Assembly (NCBI GenBank): GCA_963971285.1
Contig: OZ020254.1
Span: 18,754,932 to 18,818,931, forward strand
Direction: 5' to 3'
Length of the DNA stretch: 64,000 bases
Origin: Astropecten irregularis
Lineage: Eukaryota; Echinodermata; Asteroidea; Paxillosida; Astropectinidae
Shown piece after piece: positions 54,331 to 64,000 of this stretch; position 1 is the first letter of the stretch; each line of letters opens with the position of its first letter. Under the pieces are notes generated by a model that searched no databases, was not told the origin of the DNA, and saw only the letters and a program-made list of their open reading frames with translations. A program made the position numbers and the translations under genes.

Positions 54331-55357
54331 CCTGTCCCAATCCAAGTATGCCATCTTCTTGAATAGATGGGTGACTGCTTGTTGCTGCTTCCCAAGAGGC
54401 TGGCTGGTTGGACAGTCACACTCTCACTGGTTTGATGACTCCAAGGATGGCTGGTGACTGTCTTTCCTTGTTAGACTAGATGGCTGGGCTGACTGGTTAG
54501 CTGGCTCCCTCGGTGGATGGTCATAGTCTTACTGGTTTGATGACTCCAAGGATGACTGGTGACTGTCTTTCCATGTTAGACTAGATGGCTAGGCTGGCTG
54601 GTTAGCTGGCTCCCTAGTTGGATGGTCATAGTCTTACTGGTTTGATGACTCCAAGGATGACTGGTGACTGTCTTTTCTTGTTGGACTAGATGGCTGGGCT
54701 GGCTGGTTAGCTGGCTCCCTAGTTGGATGGTCATAGTCTTACTGGTTTGATGACTCCAAGGATGACTGGTGACTGTCTTTCCTTGTTAGACTAGATGGCT
54801 GGGTTGGCTGGTTAGCTGGCTCCCTAGTTGGATGGTCATAGTCTTACTGGTTTGATGACTCCAAGGATGGCTGGTGTCTGTCTTTCCTTGTTAGACTAGA
54901 TGGCTGGGCTGGCTGGTTGGCTGACTCCCTAGTTGGATGGTCATAGTTTCACTGGTTTGATGACTCCAAGGATGACTGGTGACTGTCTTTCCTTGTTAGA
55001 CTAGATGGCTGGGTTGGCTGGTTAGCTGGCTCCCTAGTTGGATGGTGACAGTGTTACTGGTTTGATGACTCCAAGGATGACTGGTGACTGGCAGACAAGA
55101 TAGCTGGTTGGAAGGCTGGTGACTGTCTCTCCTGATGGACAGCCAGATGACTGGTTGTGTTGGTGGTTTACTTGCTGGGTAGCTGAGTGGGTCACATTAC
55201 ATGGTTGTACCCTTTGTAGATGGACAACCAGCAAGCCCATTCTCTATCTGGCTGGGTAGAATTAGTCATAGGTCATCTTCCACTAGGTCTGTGGCTGGTG
55301 ATGGATGAATTTCCCATGGTCTGCTGTTTCAAACAGATCTCTCATTGTGGCTCACTG
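54331..55357 (-). repeat. Right-arm exon-like block, CCAGC-rich (minus strand)
   Basis: Units of ~120 bp carrying, on the + strand, GGCTGGTTAGCTGGCTCCCT and TTTGATGACTCCAAGGATGA repeat about seven times (54,400-55,080). Minus-strand edges are acceptor-like (GATGTTGCAG) and donor-like (GGGACAG-GTAAAT). The unit sequence differs from the left arm's shorter repeats although the exon ends are conserved. Confidence 0.65.
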
Positions 55358-55557
55358 CAACATCAAACAATAAAGACGGGAACATTTCTTTAAAAGCAAT
55401 GGATTTTGGACAGATTCGGGAAAATTTGAATGTAAAAAGTAAGAAGAATGCCAGAGTCTTTTTCTTCAAGATCCACTGAACAATTCCAACTCACAGAACA
55501 AAAATTCCCATGGTTGGAGCTATAGTAATAATTCACAGTGAAGTGCACAGAAATTGG

Positions 55558-56385
55558 TAAGGGTTACTTTTAGGATCCGATACCTATGAAGGGAATAAAA
55601 ACAACATTTTCTAAGGAGACTTACCTAAATATACGTTTGTGGTGTCCTCTTCAATATTATAACAGGGCTCGAATTTCGTGAAAAAAAACTTTTGACAGCA
55701 GGTCTAGTATCTGAAGCATTTTACTTGACCTGAACTTTTTTAACTAGACCTGTGCAATTCATGTACATAGGAAAACTGTAATTGTATGCAATGTTGTGTC
55801 CAAAATCATCAATTTAGGCACCATTTTAACTGTGCAAGGAAAACAAAATCACTAGACAGCCGGACTAGTGCAGTACACACTTTACTAGACCGACACTGAA
55901 ATCACTAGACTCGGTCCAAGGTCTAGTGGATATTTCGAGCCCTGTATTAGCAAGGTTAAATTAATTTGTGGAAAGAGGGCAGGGCTTTGATTCTTGAGGT
56001 AAATTATAGGATGAAAAACGGTAACGAAGATGTGGCTTTTCACAGATGCACGTAATGGCCGCAGACGAGAATATTATTAGCCTAACGTTACTCTAGTTTC
56101 TGCTTTCATTGTGTGAACTTTTGATACGTTAGGTGTAGGTACCAGACTATAGCTAGACTAGCCTGACCAGACAAAATGGCAGACGGGCTGTTTTCAAGTT
56201 CGCAACAAGCGCGAAGAAAATTTTATTTTTACTCTGAAATGTTAGGACTAACGTTACGTTTGGATTTTAACTTTTAGGAACATTTTTATTTTGCCGAGTG
56301 AAAGTCCAAAATATCATTTTTGGAACAGCAGAAGCTGTTTTTATTCCCTTTATAGGTACCGTTTCGTACTTAAAAGTAACCCTTA
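55558..56385. repeat. Foldback element interrupted by a hAT-like MITE
   Basis: Ends TAAGGGTTACTTTTAGGATC and the complement of TACTTAAAAGTAACCCTTA, with inner CCTATGAAGGGAATAAAAAC mirrored. Without the insertion it is ~546 bp, similar to the related element at 326-884. Lies just outside the palindrome. Confidence 0.7.
55663..55944. mobile_element. hAT-like MITE, 282 bp, with 8-bp target duplication
   Basis: Ends CAGGGCTCGAA and TTCGAGCCCTG. Flanks TATTATAA (55,655-55,662) and TATTAGCA (55,945-55,952) agree at 6 of 8 positions. The related element at 326-884 carries the empty site TGCTAATA at 779-786, the complement of TATTAGCA. TIR, 8-bp duplication and empty site together fit a nonautonomous hAT. 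Confidence 0.8.
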
Positions 56386-56819
56386 TCCACAAATTCATCC
56401 ATAAGCTTGTACTTTTTTGTAGGCCTACTTCGCAGTAAAATGAATGGATTATTTCTTACGCCACCAACACACAATACACAGACGAGGCCTCCAGCTGTAC
56501 ATCAGTACGTGTATGTTTACAAATAAAAACGCGTGCTTGCAAAACATTGCAAACATCCAAATTCACGTTTTTACCGACCAATTAGTGTAATTAATGCATG
56601 GTAAAACGGTTCTGGAAGGGTAAATTTATCAACTTTTAGCAGAATTATACCAAGATACATTACCTGTTACTTGAACCATGGAGAAATAAATTGTCTTTTC
56701 TTGTGTTTATGTGAGGAAATTGCCATTCGTCTGCTGCCTGGCTTCTAAATGAAAGCCGCCCTCTATAGTTGAGTCCTCACTAGACGCAGAATTCAAGGGA
56801 GTTTAGTTACGCCTATATT

Positions 56820-57303
56820 GGCCAATTTCACGGCGCTGCTTAGCACACAAATTTGCTAACCATGGGCCAATTTCATAGAGCTGCTTAAGCACAAAATTTG
56901 CTTAAGCACCAAAAACCTTCGTAAATAAAATCAGTATGCCAGCCAAAACTAATTGTGAATGTTATGCTCAGCAAACAATGGCCGAATACAAGTCAAAAGC
57001 AGTAAACATCACATGAGAATTTGGTTGGCAATCCTGTTTGATCAAGGAAGACTTTTCATGCTTAAGCAAATTTTGTGCTTAAGCAACTCTATGAAATTGG
57101 CTCCATGACATTTCTGTCTTCATAAAAACAAGATTAACAACCAATTTTCCATGTGTTGTGTATCACTTGCAATTGCTCTTTGGCTGTTGTTCGCTGACCA
57201 TGAATATCAAATGGGATTTGTAATGGTGGTTTGTTTTATTGGGCAAGCTATTTTTGTGCTAAGCAATATATTTGTGCTAAGCAGCTCTATGAAATTGGCC
57301 CCA
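56820..57303. repeat. Nested foldback elements
   Basis: Outer element: GGCCAATTTCACGGCGCTGC ... AGCAGCTCTATGAAATTGGC. Inside it, 56,870-57,104 is a complete member of the CCAATTTCATAGAGCTGC family, so one relative inserted into another. Confidence 0.7.
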
Positions 57304-57933
57304 GGTGACCGATCCAAGTTCTCTTCGAAATGAACACTTCAGTAAAATAATGAAAACACTTAATTGTCATTAATAGAATATGATTATTATTTTATTCCAT
57401 TATACACTGTACATTTTATTAATTTCAAATAAAATTTACATTTCCTTCGATGATAGAAACAAACCACTTAGTATATTTCTTTTCAATTTCTCACCCCCCC
57501 CCCCCCCCCCCGTCATGGACACGCCCACCCGTCACCCTGCACGTATTCTCATGTCTCATGTTCGATTGTTGTTTTGCTTATAACTCGTGAAATGTTCAGT
57601 GAACAAAATATCGACACATGCACGAATAATTATGATGATGTTTTTTATTGAAGTTTTTTTTTTCAAGTTTAGATGTATGTACTGTATGTCGTATGGAGGA
57701 ATGCCATTTTCTTGTTTATCAAATTTTTCAGAAGTGGTGAAAAGCCATTGAATTATCAACAAAATATTTGGCACATGATGTGCCGATGTTTTATTAAGGC
57801 CAAGTAAAGAACACGTTAAGCGTCCTGCCTTTTTGGCAAAAAGGAAAGAGGAAGCCCTATTTTGCCTTTCCCTTTTCCCCCAAATTGGAAACAACTGGCC
57901 GGACCCGCAGGCCAGGAAATGACTACAAATGCA

Positions 57934-58062
57934 AGTGCATTCGTTTAGCTAACACGGGTCAGCCCTTACTGGAAATGGTCGCGTTTTACTGCACAAAACA
58001 AGCGAGAGAATGGGGACGAGGTTGACTGGTGTCGACCCGGGAGGAGCTAAACGAATGCACCC
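57934..58062. repeat. Short MITE, AGTGCATTCGTTTAGCT ends
   Basis: 129 bp with ends AGTGCATTCGTTTAGCT and AGCTAAACGAATGCACC. Related to the element at 19,926-20,166. The neighbouring stretch 57,305-57,930 has a C homopolymer (about 57,494-57,513) and a minus-strand AATAAA at 57,790-57,795, possibly for the gene at 58,251. Confidence 0.65.
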
Positions 58063-58250
58063 AATGTTTGAGTTTTTATCGGAAAAGCCGTAAAAATCAT
58101 TTTCCCGAAGCAAAAAGCAGGTCACCTCTTAAAGGGAGAGGCGGGACCGCTAAACATGTTTTTGTTTTTTTTTGCCTACAAGGTTCTTGTTGAATGTATA
58201 CGGTTATTGGTATGAAGATGGTGGTTGATTAGGGAGGATAAGTTGATAGC

Positions 58251-59048
58251 TTATGTCAGAGCAACCAGTGAAATCCCACTGGCTAAATCCTCGCTGGGAT
58301 CTCTTTTTAATCTCTCTACATCCTCCAGCCATCGACTAATCCTCTCCACCATTTCAGTAGCTGCTTCGTCTTCGTTTGGCTGGTGATCTGGTGGAAGTCC
58401 GTACGATGCATGGTGTGGTGTGGGTTGAGGTGAGGCCTCGCCTAGGTAGCTGTCCCGTTGCTGGTTAACAGCGCCCGGTGAAGCCTGGCCAATGTTCGGC
58501 ATGAAACCCGGTCGTCTCTGCCTCCGTAACACGGTGTTATTCATGAACAACCTCTCCGCAGCGATGTCACTGTCTTCCATGCAGTCGACAGTGTCGATCA
58601 GTCCGTCGACGCGTTGTTCGACACTCGCTGCAGCGGCGCGCGTGCAGAAGTCGCTCACTTTGGCCGACACGGCTCTGAATTCTCTCTCAGCTCGACGGAA
58701 TCGCATGTCCATTCGTTTAGTCTCCTCGAGTTGTTCCTGGTCGTGGTCAATCTTGGTGAATGACCCACGGGAGTTAACATCCAGACCCCGTTTGATCTGG
58801 ACATCGGTGAGACTTAACGACAGTCCGGGCACCGACATGGATCGTTTCAGAGACCGCCGTCGACCAGCGAGCTTGGCCCGGTCGACAGCGGGCGGTGAGG
58901 GCTCGATGCTCCCGGGGAGGCTGCCTCGCATGGACCCGGTGGAAATCCGTCTCCGTTTCTGCTCGGTTTGTTGTGTTTGTTGTTCAGAAGACGCCGTAGA
59001 CCTTGAGCAAGTTGAGTCACTGATCTTCGGCAGACGAAATGTCGCCAT
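58251..59048 (-). CDS. Intronless gene: uncharacterised 265-residue protein
   Basis: ATG at 59,048 in good context (AAGATGGCGAC on the minus strand). N-terminal ~100 residues are basic and serine-rich (EQKRRRISTGSMRGSLPG, RRRSLKRSMSVPG) with several RxxS sites. Residues ~105-150 look helical, possibly coiled coil (EQLEETKRMDMRFRRAEREF). The C-terminus has an acidic helix with VERISRWLEDVERLKRD. GC is higher than in the surrounding DNA, supporting real coding. No family recognised. Both this gene and 27,039-27,875 are single-exon, minus-strand, RRxS-rich and end in a helix with I-x-x-WLE; relatedness is only a possibility. Confidence 0.75.
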   Translation of the reverse strand: MATFRLPKISDSTCSRSTASSEQQTQQTEQKRRRISTGSMRGSLPGSIEPSPPAVDRAKLAGRRRSLKRSMSVPGLSLSLTDVQIKRGLDVNSRGSFTKIDHDQEQLEETKRMDMRFRRAEREFRAVSAKVSDFCTRAAAASVEQRVDGLIDTVDCMEDSDIAAERLFMNNTVLRRQRRPGFMPNIGQASPGAVNQQRDSYLGEASPQPTPHHASYGLPPDHQPNEDEAATEMVERISRWLEDVERLKRDPSEDLASGISLVALT

Positions 59049-62000
59049 CTTAGAATTATGACTCTTTCCTCGTCTTCTATGTTTGTACCATCTTTCCCGC
59101 TAATATCTTTTCTCTGGATTTAAGTTATCTACAAAAGAGATGAGAAAAAAAAAGTCCATACTTTTAAAAGACATTACACTCATAATGCATAATGCGTGAT
59201 TGGTAAAGGCCACAGAGCTGCACTCACTCTTTTTGTCTGATCCAACATAGGCCTACATGGAATGAAATAAACCTGTGAAAATTTGAGAAAAATAGCAAAA
59301 CCCCGTTTCAATTTTTCTTATAAAACATAAAGTGGTTTTGGTCTTACTGCCCGAGATCAAAATATATTGTTTTCGGTCTTTGTTTGACTAATTTCTGGAT
59401 AAATACACCATTTTAGGCGGAAATATTTTAACGATATGTTTCTACCAGCACCATCTTCATACCCTGCGTTATAGGAAAATCTGTGAACATTTCTATTTGG
59501 GTATAATTATGTTACCAATCCTGTACTGTACCTTTAAAGGTACTACCATACCTTAGTATAGAGAATACCAAAACAAATAGTCACAAAATAATGTACCTGT
59601 TACTTACAAGGTATAAAGATGATGCTGGTAGAAACATACCGTTAAAATCTTTCTGCCTGAAATGCATTCTTTATGCAGAAAAGAGTAAAACCAAAGACCA
59701 AAAATCAGTTCAGTTGATTTCAGGGAGATCAAAATACCGTAGGGGACTTTCACTGTTTTCTCAAAAAGTGCATAGGTACCATTGTGGGACTGGGAATTTC
59801 ACAGATGACTGTTACTGTATCTTTCTTGATATTTTCATCCATGAATCTCCATTTCTTTGGGCAAAAACCAAAGTATAAAATTACCTTAAAACGGAAGTCA
59901 TCTTATCTTACAAGTAAAACGAAAACCAACCTAGGATATTATTCTGAAAGACTTTCCACGCCTCAACCAATAAATTAATTTCGATTGAGCGTAGCTGCTA
60001 AATAATTGTCAGCCATTGTGTCATATTGAAAGGTGTATACTACTGTTGTGTGTATCGACCCTGAAGTTAATCCGAATATAACGGTATACAGCTAGCCCAC
60101 TAATCGATGTACAGTTATAAGCGATTAGCAGATCAATAAGCCATTTTGGTTTTCCTGCCACACAATCGTTACCTTTGCAGTGCAAATAAGCTCGAATATT
60201 GTCTTGTTTAATGTTGTTATGTTGACTTGACCATGGAGGAAGGCAATGGAATGTCTCTATAATTTGATTAAGTTCAACTGTCTGCACGCATATTGTCGAT
60301 CCGTACGCACGTGGTTCGACGTATAGGGAACTATTCATTGTCGACACACAATGGCCTATTGTATAACCTATTCTTTATAGTTAACACCGTGTTTCACACA
60401 ATTGAGCGAAATTGATCGACTTGTTATAAGGCGTGAATAATTCATATAGGACGTCCTTGCATTATCAGGTCGTGACGTCAGAGCGACCTATTGCTCAAAA
60501 TGCCTCAAAAAAGATCCATAACATGCGATGTTTTATGCTTTACTTTTGCTGTTAGAAATATAGTAAATGAATAGAATCGAAGAATTATAACAAATGCAAG
60601 TGCCCCTGTATACTTGAATTGCAGGTGTTCGTCTGTAGTGGAACTTATTGACGGTCTCAAAATGAAGGTTTTTTAAAAACGACTCCCATTGGCCTATAGT
60701 AGTTCCGTCTTGTCCATTAGAAATACATAGGTTTCATATCATTCAATAAAATTCTGGGTGGCCGTGCCAGTCTATCGAAATGATAAAGAAAATTAGGGTA
60801 GCACTAAAAGACTAACTAGGAGAATAACTACATGAGCTTTCGTAGTAACAACTATTTCCATCTGAAGAAGTAAAGTTACGAAAGCTTAGTTATTCTCCTA
60901 GTTAGTTTTTAACTGAGTGCTACTATATAAAATTTGCAATATCATTCAATGTAATTCGTAGTTACACTATTTCGTTTTCATATGAGGCACACTCATTTAA
61001 AGAAGAATAAAGATTGTATATGTCAACTTTCCCTGTATATTTTGTAAGAGTTGAGACTTCGTATTCTAACTTGGTGAAATGGCTCATAACTTTTCTGAGC
61101 GTAAAGGCCAACATGTATACTAACGCACTCTAGTAATTGAACACAAGTTGGTTGCTTATTGATCGAAGTACTTGTGAACAATTAGCTAGCCCGACCTCAC
61201 CATACCCCCTGAAAAAACGTATATTGACATTGTACAAGAATTTACCGTGGATCTTTACGCCTTTTGTGTTTCATTGCTCAGTCAACACCACTTCAATCTT
61301 GAAGTAAAACTTCTTCTTTAGTTCCATGCTAAACACAAGGACTTGGCGTAAGCAAATAAAGTTAGGCTCTTTGGACAGCATTTTTATCCATAGGGCTGAT
61401 TATACAAACCAACATAGTCATTTCTTGTGACCGTAATACCCTGGTGATTTTGCAGAACATGGAATTTTACTAAGCAAATGTTTTACTTCTTAGCAGCTTA
61501 ATAAAATGAAACGAGGGGTCCGGTCTTCGAAAATGCGAACTTGTGTATATAGTTTGAGATATTTCGTGGGGATGGTCATTTTCGTCTTTTTGATTAATTA
61601 CTTTTTGATAACTCTGCCCGAGCCTGGATTGTTTAGTACAGGGGTCAATTTCATAGAGAGTCTTTAGCACCAAAAACCTTGGTAAATAAAATTAGTATGC
61701 CAGCCAAAACTCCTTGTGAATGTTATGCTCAGCAAACAATGGCTGAATACAAGTCAAAAGCAGTAAACATCACATGAAAATTTGGTTGGTAATCCTTTTT
61801 GATCAAGGAAGACTTTTCATGCTTAAGCAAATTTTGTGGTTAATCAGTTCTATGAAATTGGCTGCCAGTAAAATGTTCGTAAACTCCCTTGCAAACATCG
61901 AGTTCTTCAATTCTCAATTACATTAATGTGTGCCATGCTTTACAGATCATAAACCAATTCACAGTAATCGACTCAATCACCAAATATAGCCTATCAAGTC

Positions 62001-64000
62001 ACAGTTAAATTTCACATTACAATCTGGGGCATTTGCAATATCTTTCGAAGTTTGTAAAGATAATATCATACTTTGGTTTTTGTCAAAGAAATGCAGATTC
62101 ATGGGTAATATCAAGGAAGATACAATAACAGTCATCTGTGGAAATTTCAGTCCCATACGGTGCCCACTTTTTGAGAAAACAGTGAAAAACTGCCACAGTA
62201 TTTCTTAAGTCTTTTCTCGTTTTATTTTTGATTTTTAAAAGATCAAAAATAATGTTAATTGGTCACTAGTTTTACTCTTTTCTGGATAAATACAGCATTT
62301 CATGCAGACAAAATGTTAATGGTATGTTTCTACCGTCACCATCTTTATACCATAAGTTATAGGTAAATCTGTGAAGATTTCTGTTTCGGTATACTACCAA
62401 AGTACCTTTAAAGTTATTGATATCGCGTCACAAAATACAGCTCAATGAGCAACGAAACCTGTTTTCATTGGTACATGCTTAGAGTTAGGATCAAAACGCA
62501 TCAGGTCCTCCTAACTTCAAGTATTTTGATAAATTTCAGGTCATCTTTTAGCTAATGAGCAGTTTGCGGCAGTGTATTTAGCCTATACTTGTATTGTCCA
62601 TTTGTATACGGTAATAAATAACCAATCTGATAGCTTGACGATAACATAGCTTGCGTGGTATTTCTTGGTGTGCGTGGAAAATTCTATCCAAAATGTTATC
62701 AATCCTAATTTTTCACTAAAAGTTCACCCTTGAGTGGTCTTAATCTTGCAAATCTTGCAAAATAACTTACCTGATGTGTTCTTTCTCAACGGCATCCTAC
62801 TTGGATCATGGTCACAAATTGGAAGTGGGAAATTTTCGACACGTCCGCCCATTGTCCATGATTGGCGTGTACTAAAGTCATAAAGTTGGGGCTCCTTTTT
62901 GGTACGCGAATCTTGTTACGTAACTGAACGACATACCGCCCTCTGCTGACCGGGTGCGTTGTATTTGGAAGAATGAGCCAATTAAATTAAAATTGTTTTT
63001 ATTTATTAATATTCGTTGAGGAGATAGAATTATGCAAACAATTTTTTGCCCTTCAACGACGTAGATAAGCACTTCACTAAGTGCCATTTGAGTGCAGATG
63101 AAAACAATCATGCGCTGGTTCAGGTGGGATTCGAACCCACGACCTCCTGCTTAGATTAAATGTGTTTCAATTTATTTCACTGTCTACTTAACGAATTAAA
63201 ATTTAACAATTGTACCTATTTTTATTCTATTATGTTAGTTACTATCATACTTTGGTAGCAAACCAAAACAGGAAACTCCACAGATTTACCTATAACTTAC
63301 AGGGTATAAAGATGGTGTTGGTAGAAACATACCGTTAAAAATCTTCAGCCTGATATGCTGTATTTATCCAGAAAAGAGTACAACTGAAAGACCAAAGGTT
63401 TTGATCTCATAGTGATCAATATTAACTCCTGTGAATAGATTTAATATATCTTGAGCGTTTTTCGCTGTTATCTCAAAAAGTGTGGGCACCGTATGGGACT
63501 AATATTTTCACAGATGACTGTTACTGTATCTTCCTTGATATTTTTGCCCATGAATCTGTATTTCTTTTTTCAAAAACCAAAGTATGATATTATCTTTAGT
63601 ATCTTGATTTGGGCCATTTCTGTAATAGTCTTTAAAAGATCAAACATAATTTTGGTCACTGGTTTTACTCTTTTCTGGATAAATACAGCATTTCAGGCAC
63701 AACAATTTTAACAGTATGTTTCTATCATCACCATCTTTATAACCCGTAAGTTATAGGTAAATCTGTGAAGATTTCTGTTTTGGTATGCTATAAACAAATT
63801 ATGATACCACCTAAAATGAAACCAGTTCCCAATGATACAGTAGCTCTGTAAGTGTATATACAAATGTTCCACTATATGAAACTTAATGACTTTTGTTGAT
63901 CCAATATAAAAAACAAACAACATAATTACTTTTTTCATTCACAACAACAAACAGAAACCAATAAAATGAAATAATGATTGATTCGTACAATATTTTTAAG
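59049..64000. repeat. Right-end spacer with MITE and SINE copies
   Basis: TTAA-family MITEs at 59,290-59,894 (two head-to-tail), 62,058-62,414, 63,240-63,598 and 63,600-63,815. Hairpin element 60,798-60,923 (GTAGCACT ... AGTGCTAC; inner GACTAACTAGGAGAATAAC mirrored). Foldback 61,641-61,864. GGATCAAAACGCATCAGG fragment at 62,480-62,525. SINE family 2 at 63,030-63,155. No convincing gene seen. Confidence 0.6.

Larger units (their letters stand above)
30389..55357. repeat. Giant imperfect palindrome, arms ~12.3 kb, centre ~42,674
   Basis: Left-arm blocks reappear in reverse order and complement in the right arm. Matched points: 31,184/54,331; 32,037-32,280/53,075-53,325; 32,711/52,510; 38,041/47,246; 40,700-40,790/44,700-44,800; 41,843-42,199/43,152-43,508. 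Coordinate sums are near 85,350 at the centre and drift slightly outward through indels. By eye, identity is ~96-97% in 38.3-42.2 kb versus 43.1-47.0 kb and nearer 90% at 33-35 kb versus 50-52 kb. Flanks outside 30.4 and 55.4 kb do not match each other. No terminal inverted motif or target duplication was found. Confidence 0.85.

Noticed and set aside
60021..60347. Minus-strand 108-codon frame (MSTMNSSLYVEPRAYG...)
   Set aside because: Has an ATG and no repeats, but no recognisable domain, no clear splice or poly(A) context, and AT-rich codon use like the spacer; left uncalled.

Overview
The window is metazoan nuclear DNA: GT-AG split genes, long introns packed with tRNA-derived SINEs and short foldback (MITE-like) elements, and large repeat-rich spacers. 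Mosaic extracellular genes that combine C-type lectin, PAN/apple, fibronectin III and a contactin-associated-protein-type fibrinogen-like domain, plus the repeat style, suggest a marine invertebrate deuterostome, most likely an echinoderm. That is inference; no marker gene settles the species. Layout: (1) About 1.2-13.6 kb, + strand: 13 exons of a 5'-truncated secreted mosaic gene. Its order is CTLD (C-terminal half), Cys-rich module, a ~190-residue domain I know only as 'WTLVF...MAIF', a complete CTLD, and a CNTNAP-type fibrinogen-like domain. Every internal exon keeps reading phase. (2) 14.2-24.7 kb, + strand: ten exons giving 573 residues: signal peptide, PAN, two CTLDs, FN3, PAN, stop. It may be a separate gene or the 3' half of one larger gene, because its first exon can be read either with its own start codon and signal peptide or from an in-phase splice acceptor. 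(3) 24.7-30.4 kb: a decamer array directly after the stop codon, MITEs, and an intronless minus-strand ORF (27.0-27.9 kb) with an RVTF protein-phosphatase-1 docking motif. (4) About 30.4-55.4 kb: a giant imperfect palindrome. Two inverted arms of ~12.3 kb meet at about 42,674 in an ~880-bp array of smaller inverted modules. Arm identity by eye is ~95-97% near the centre and lower outward. The arms carry splice-bounded exon-like blocks, inward polyadenylation signals, a further inverted pair inside each arm, and private transposon insertions. (5) 55.4-64 kb: nested transposons, a second intronless minus-strand ORF (58.3-59.0 kb), and more SINE and MITE copies. The two lectin units would act together in the extracellular space (recognition, adhesion or immunity, from domain content only). 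The palindrome is the main unexplained structure. All matches were judged by eye; no alignment or database search was run.
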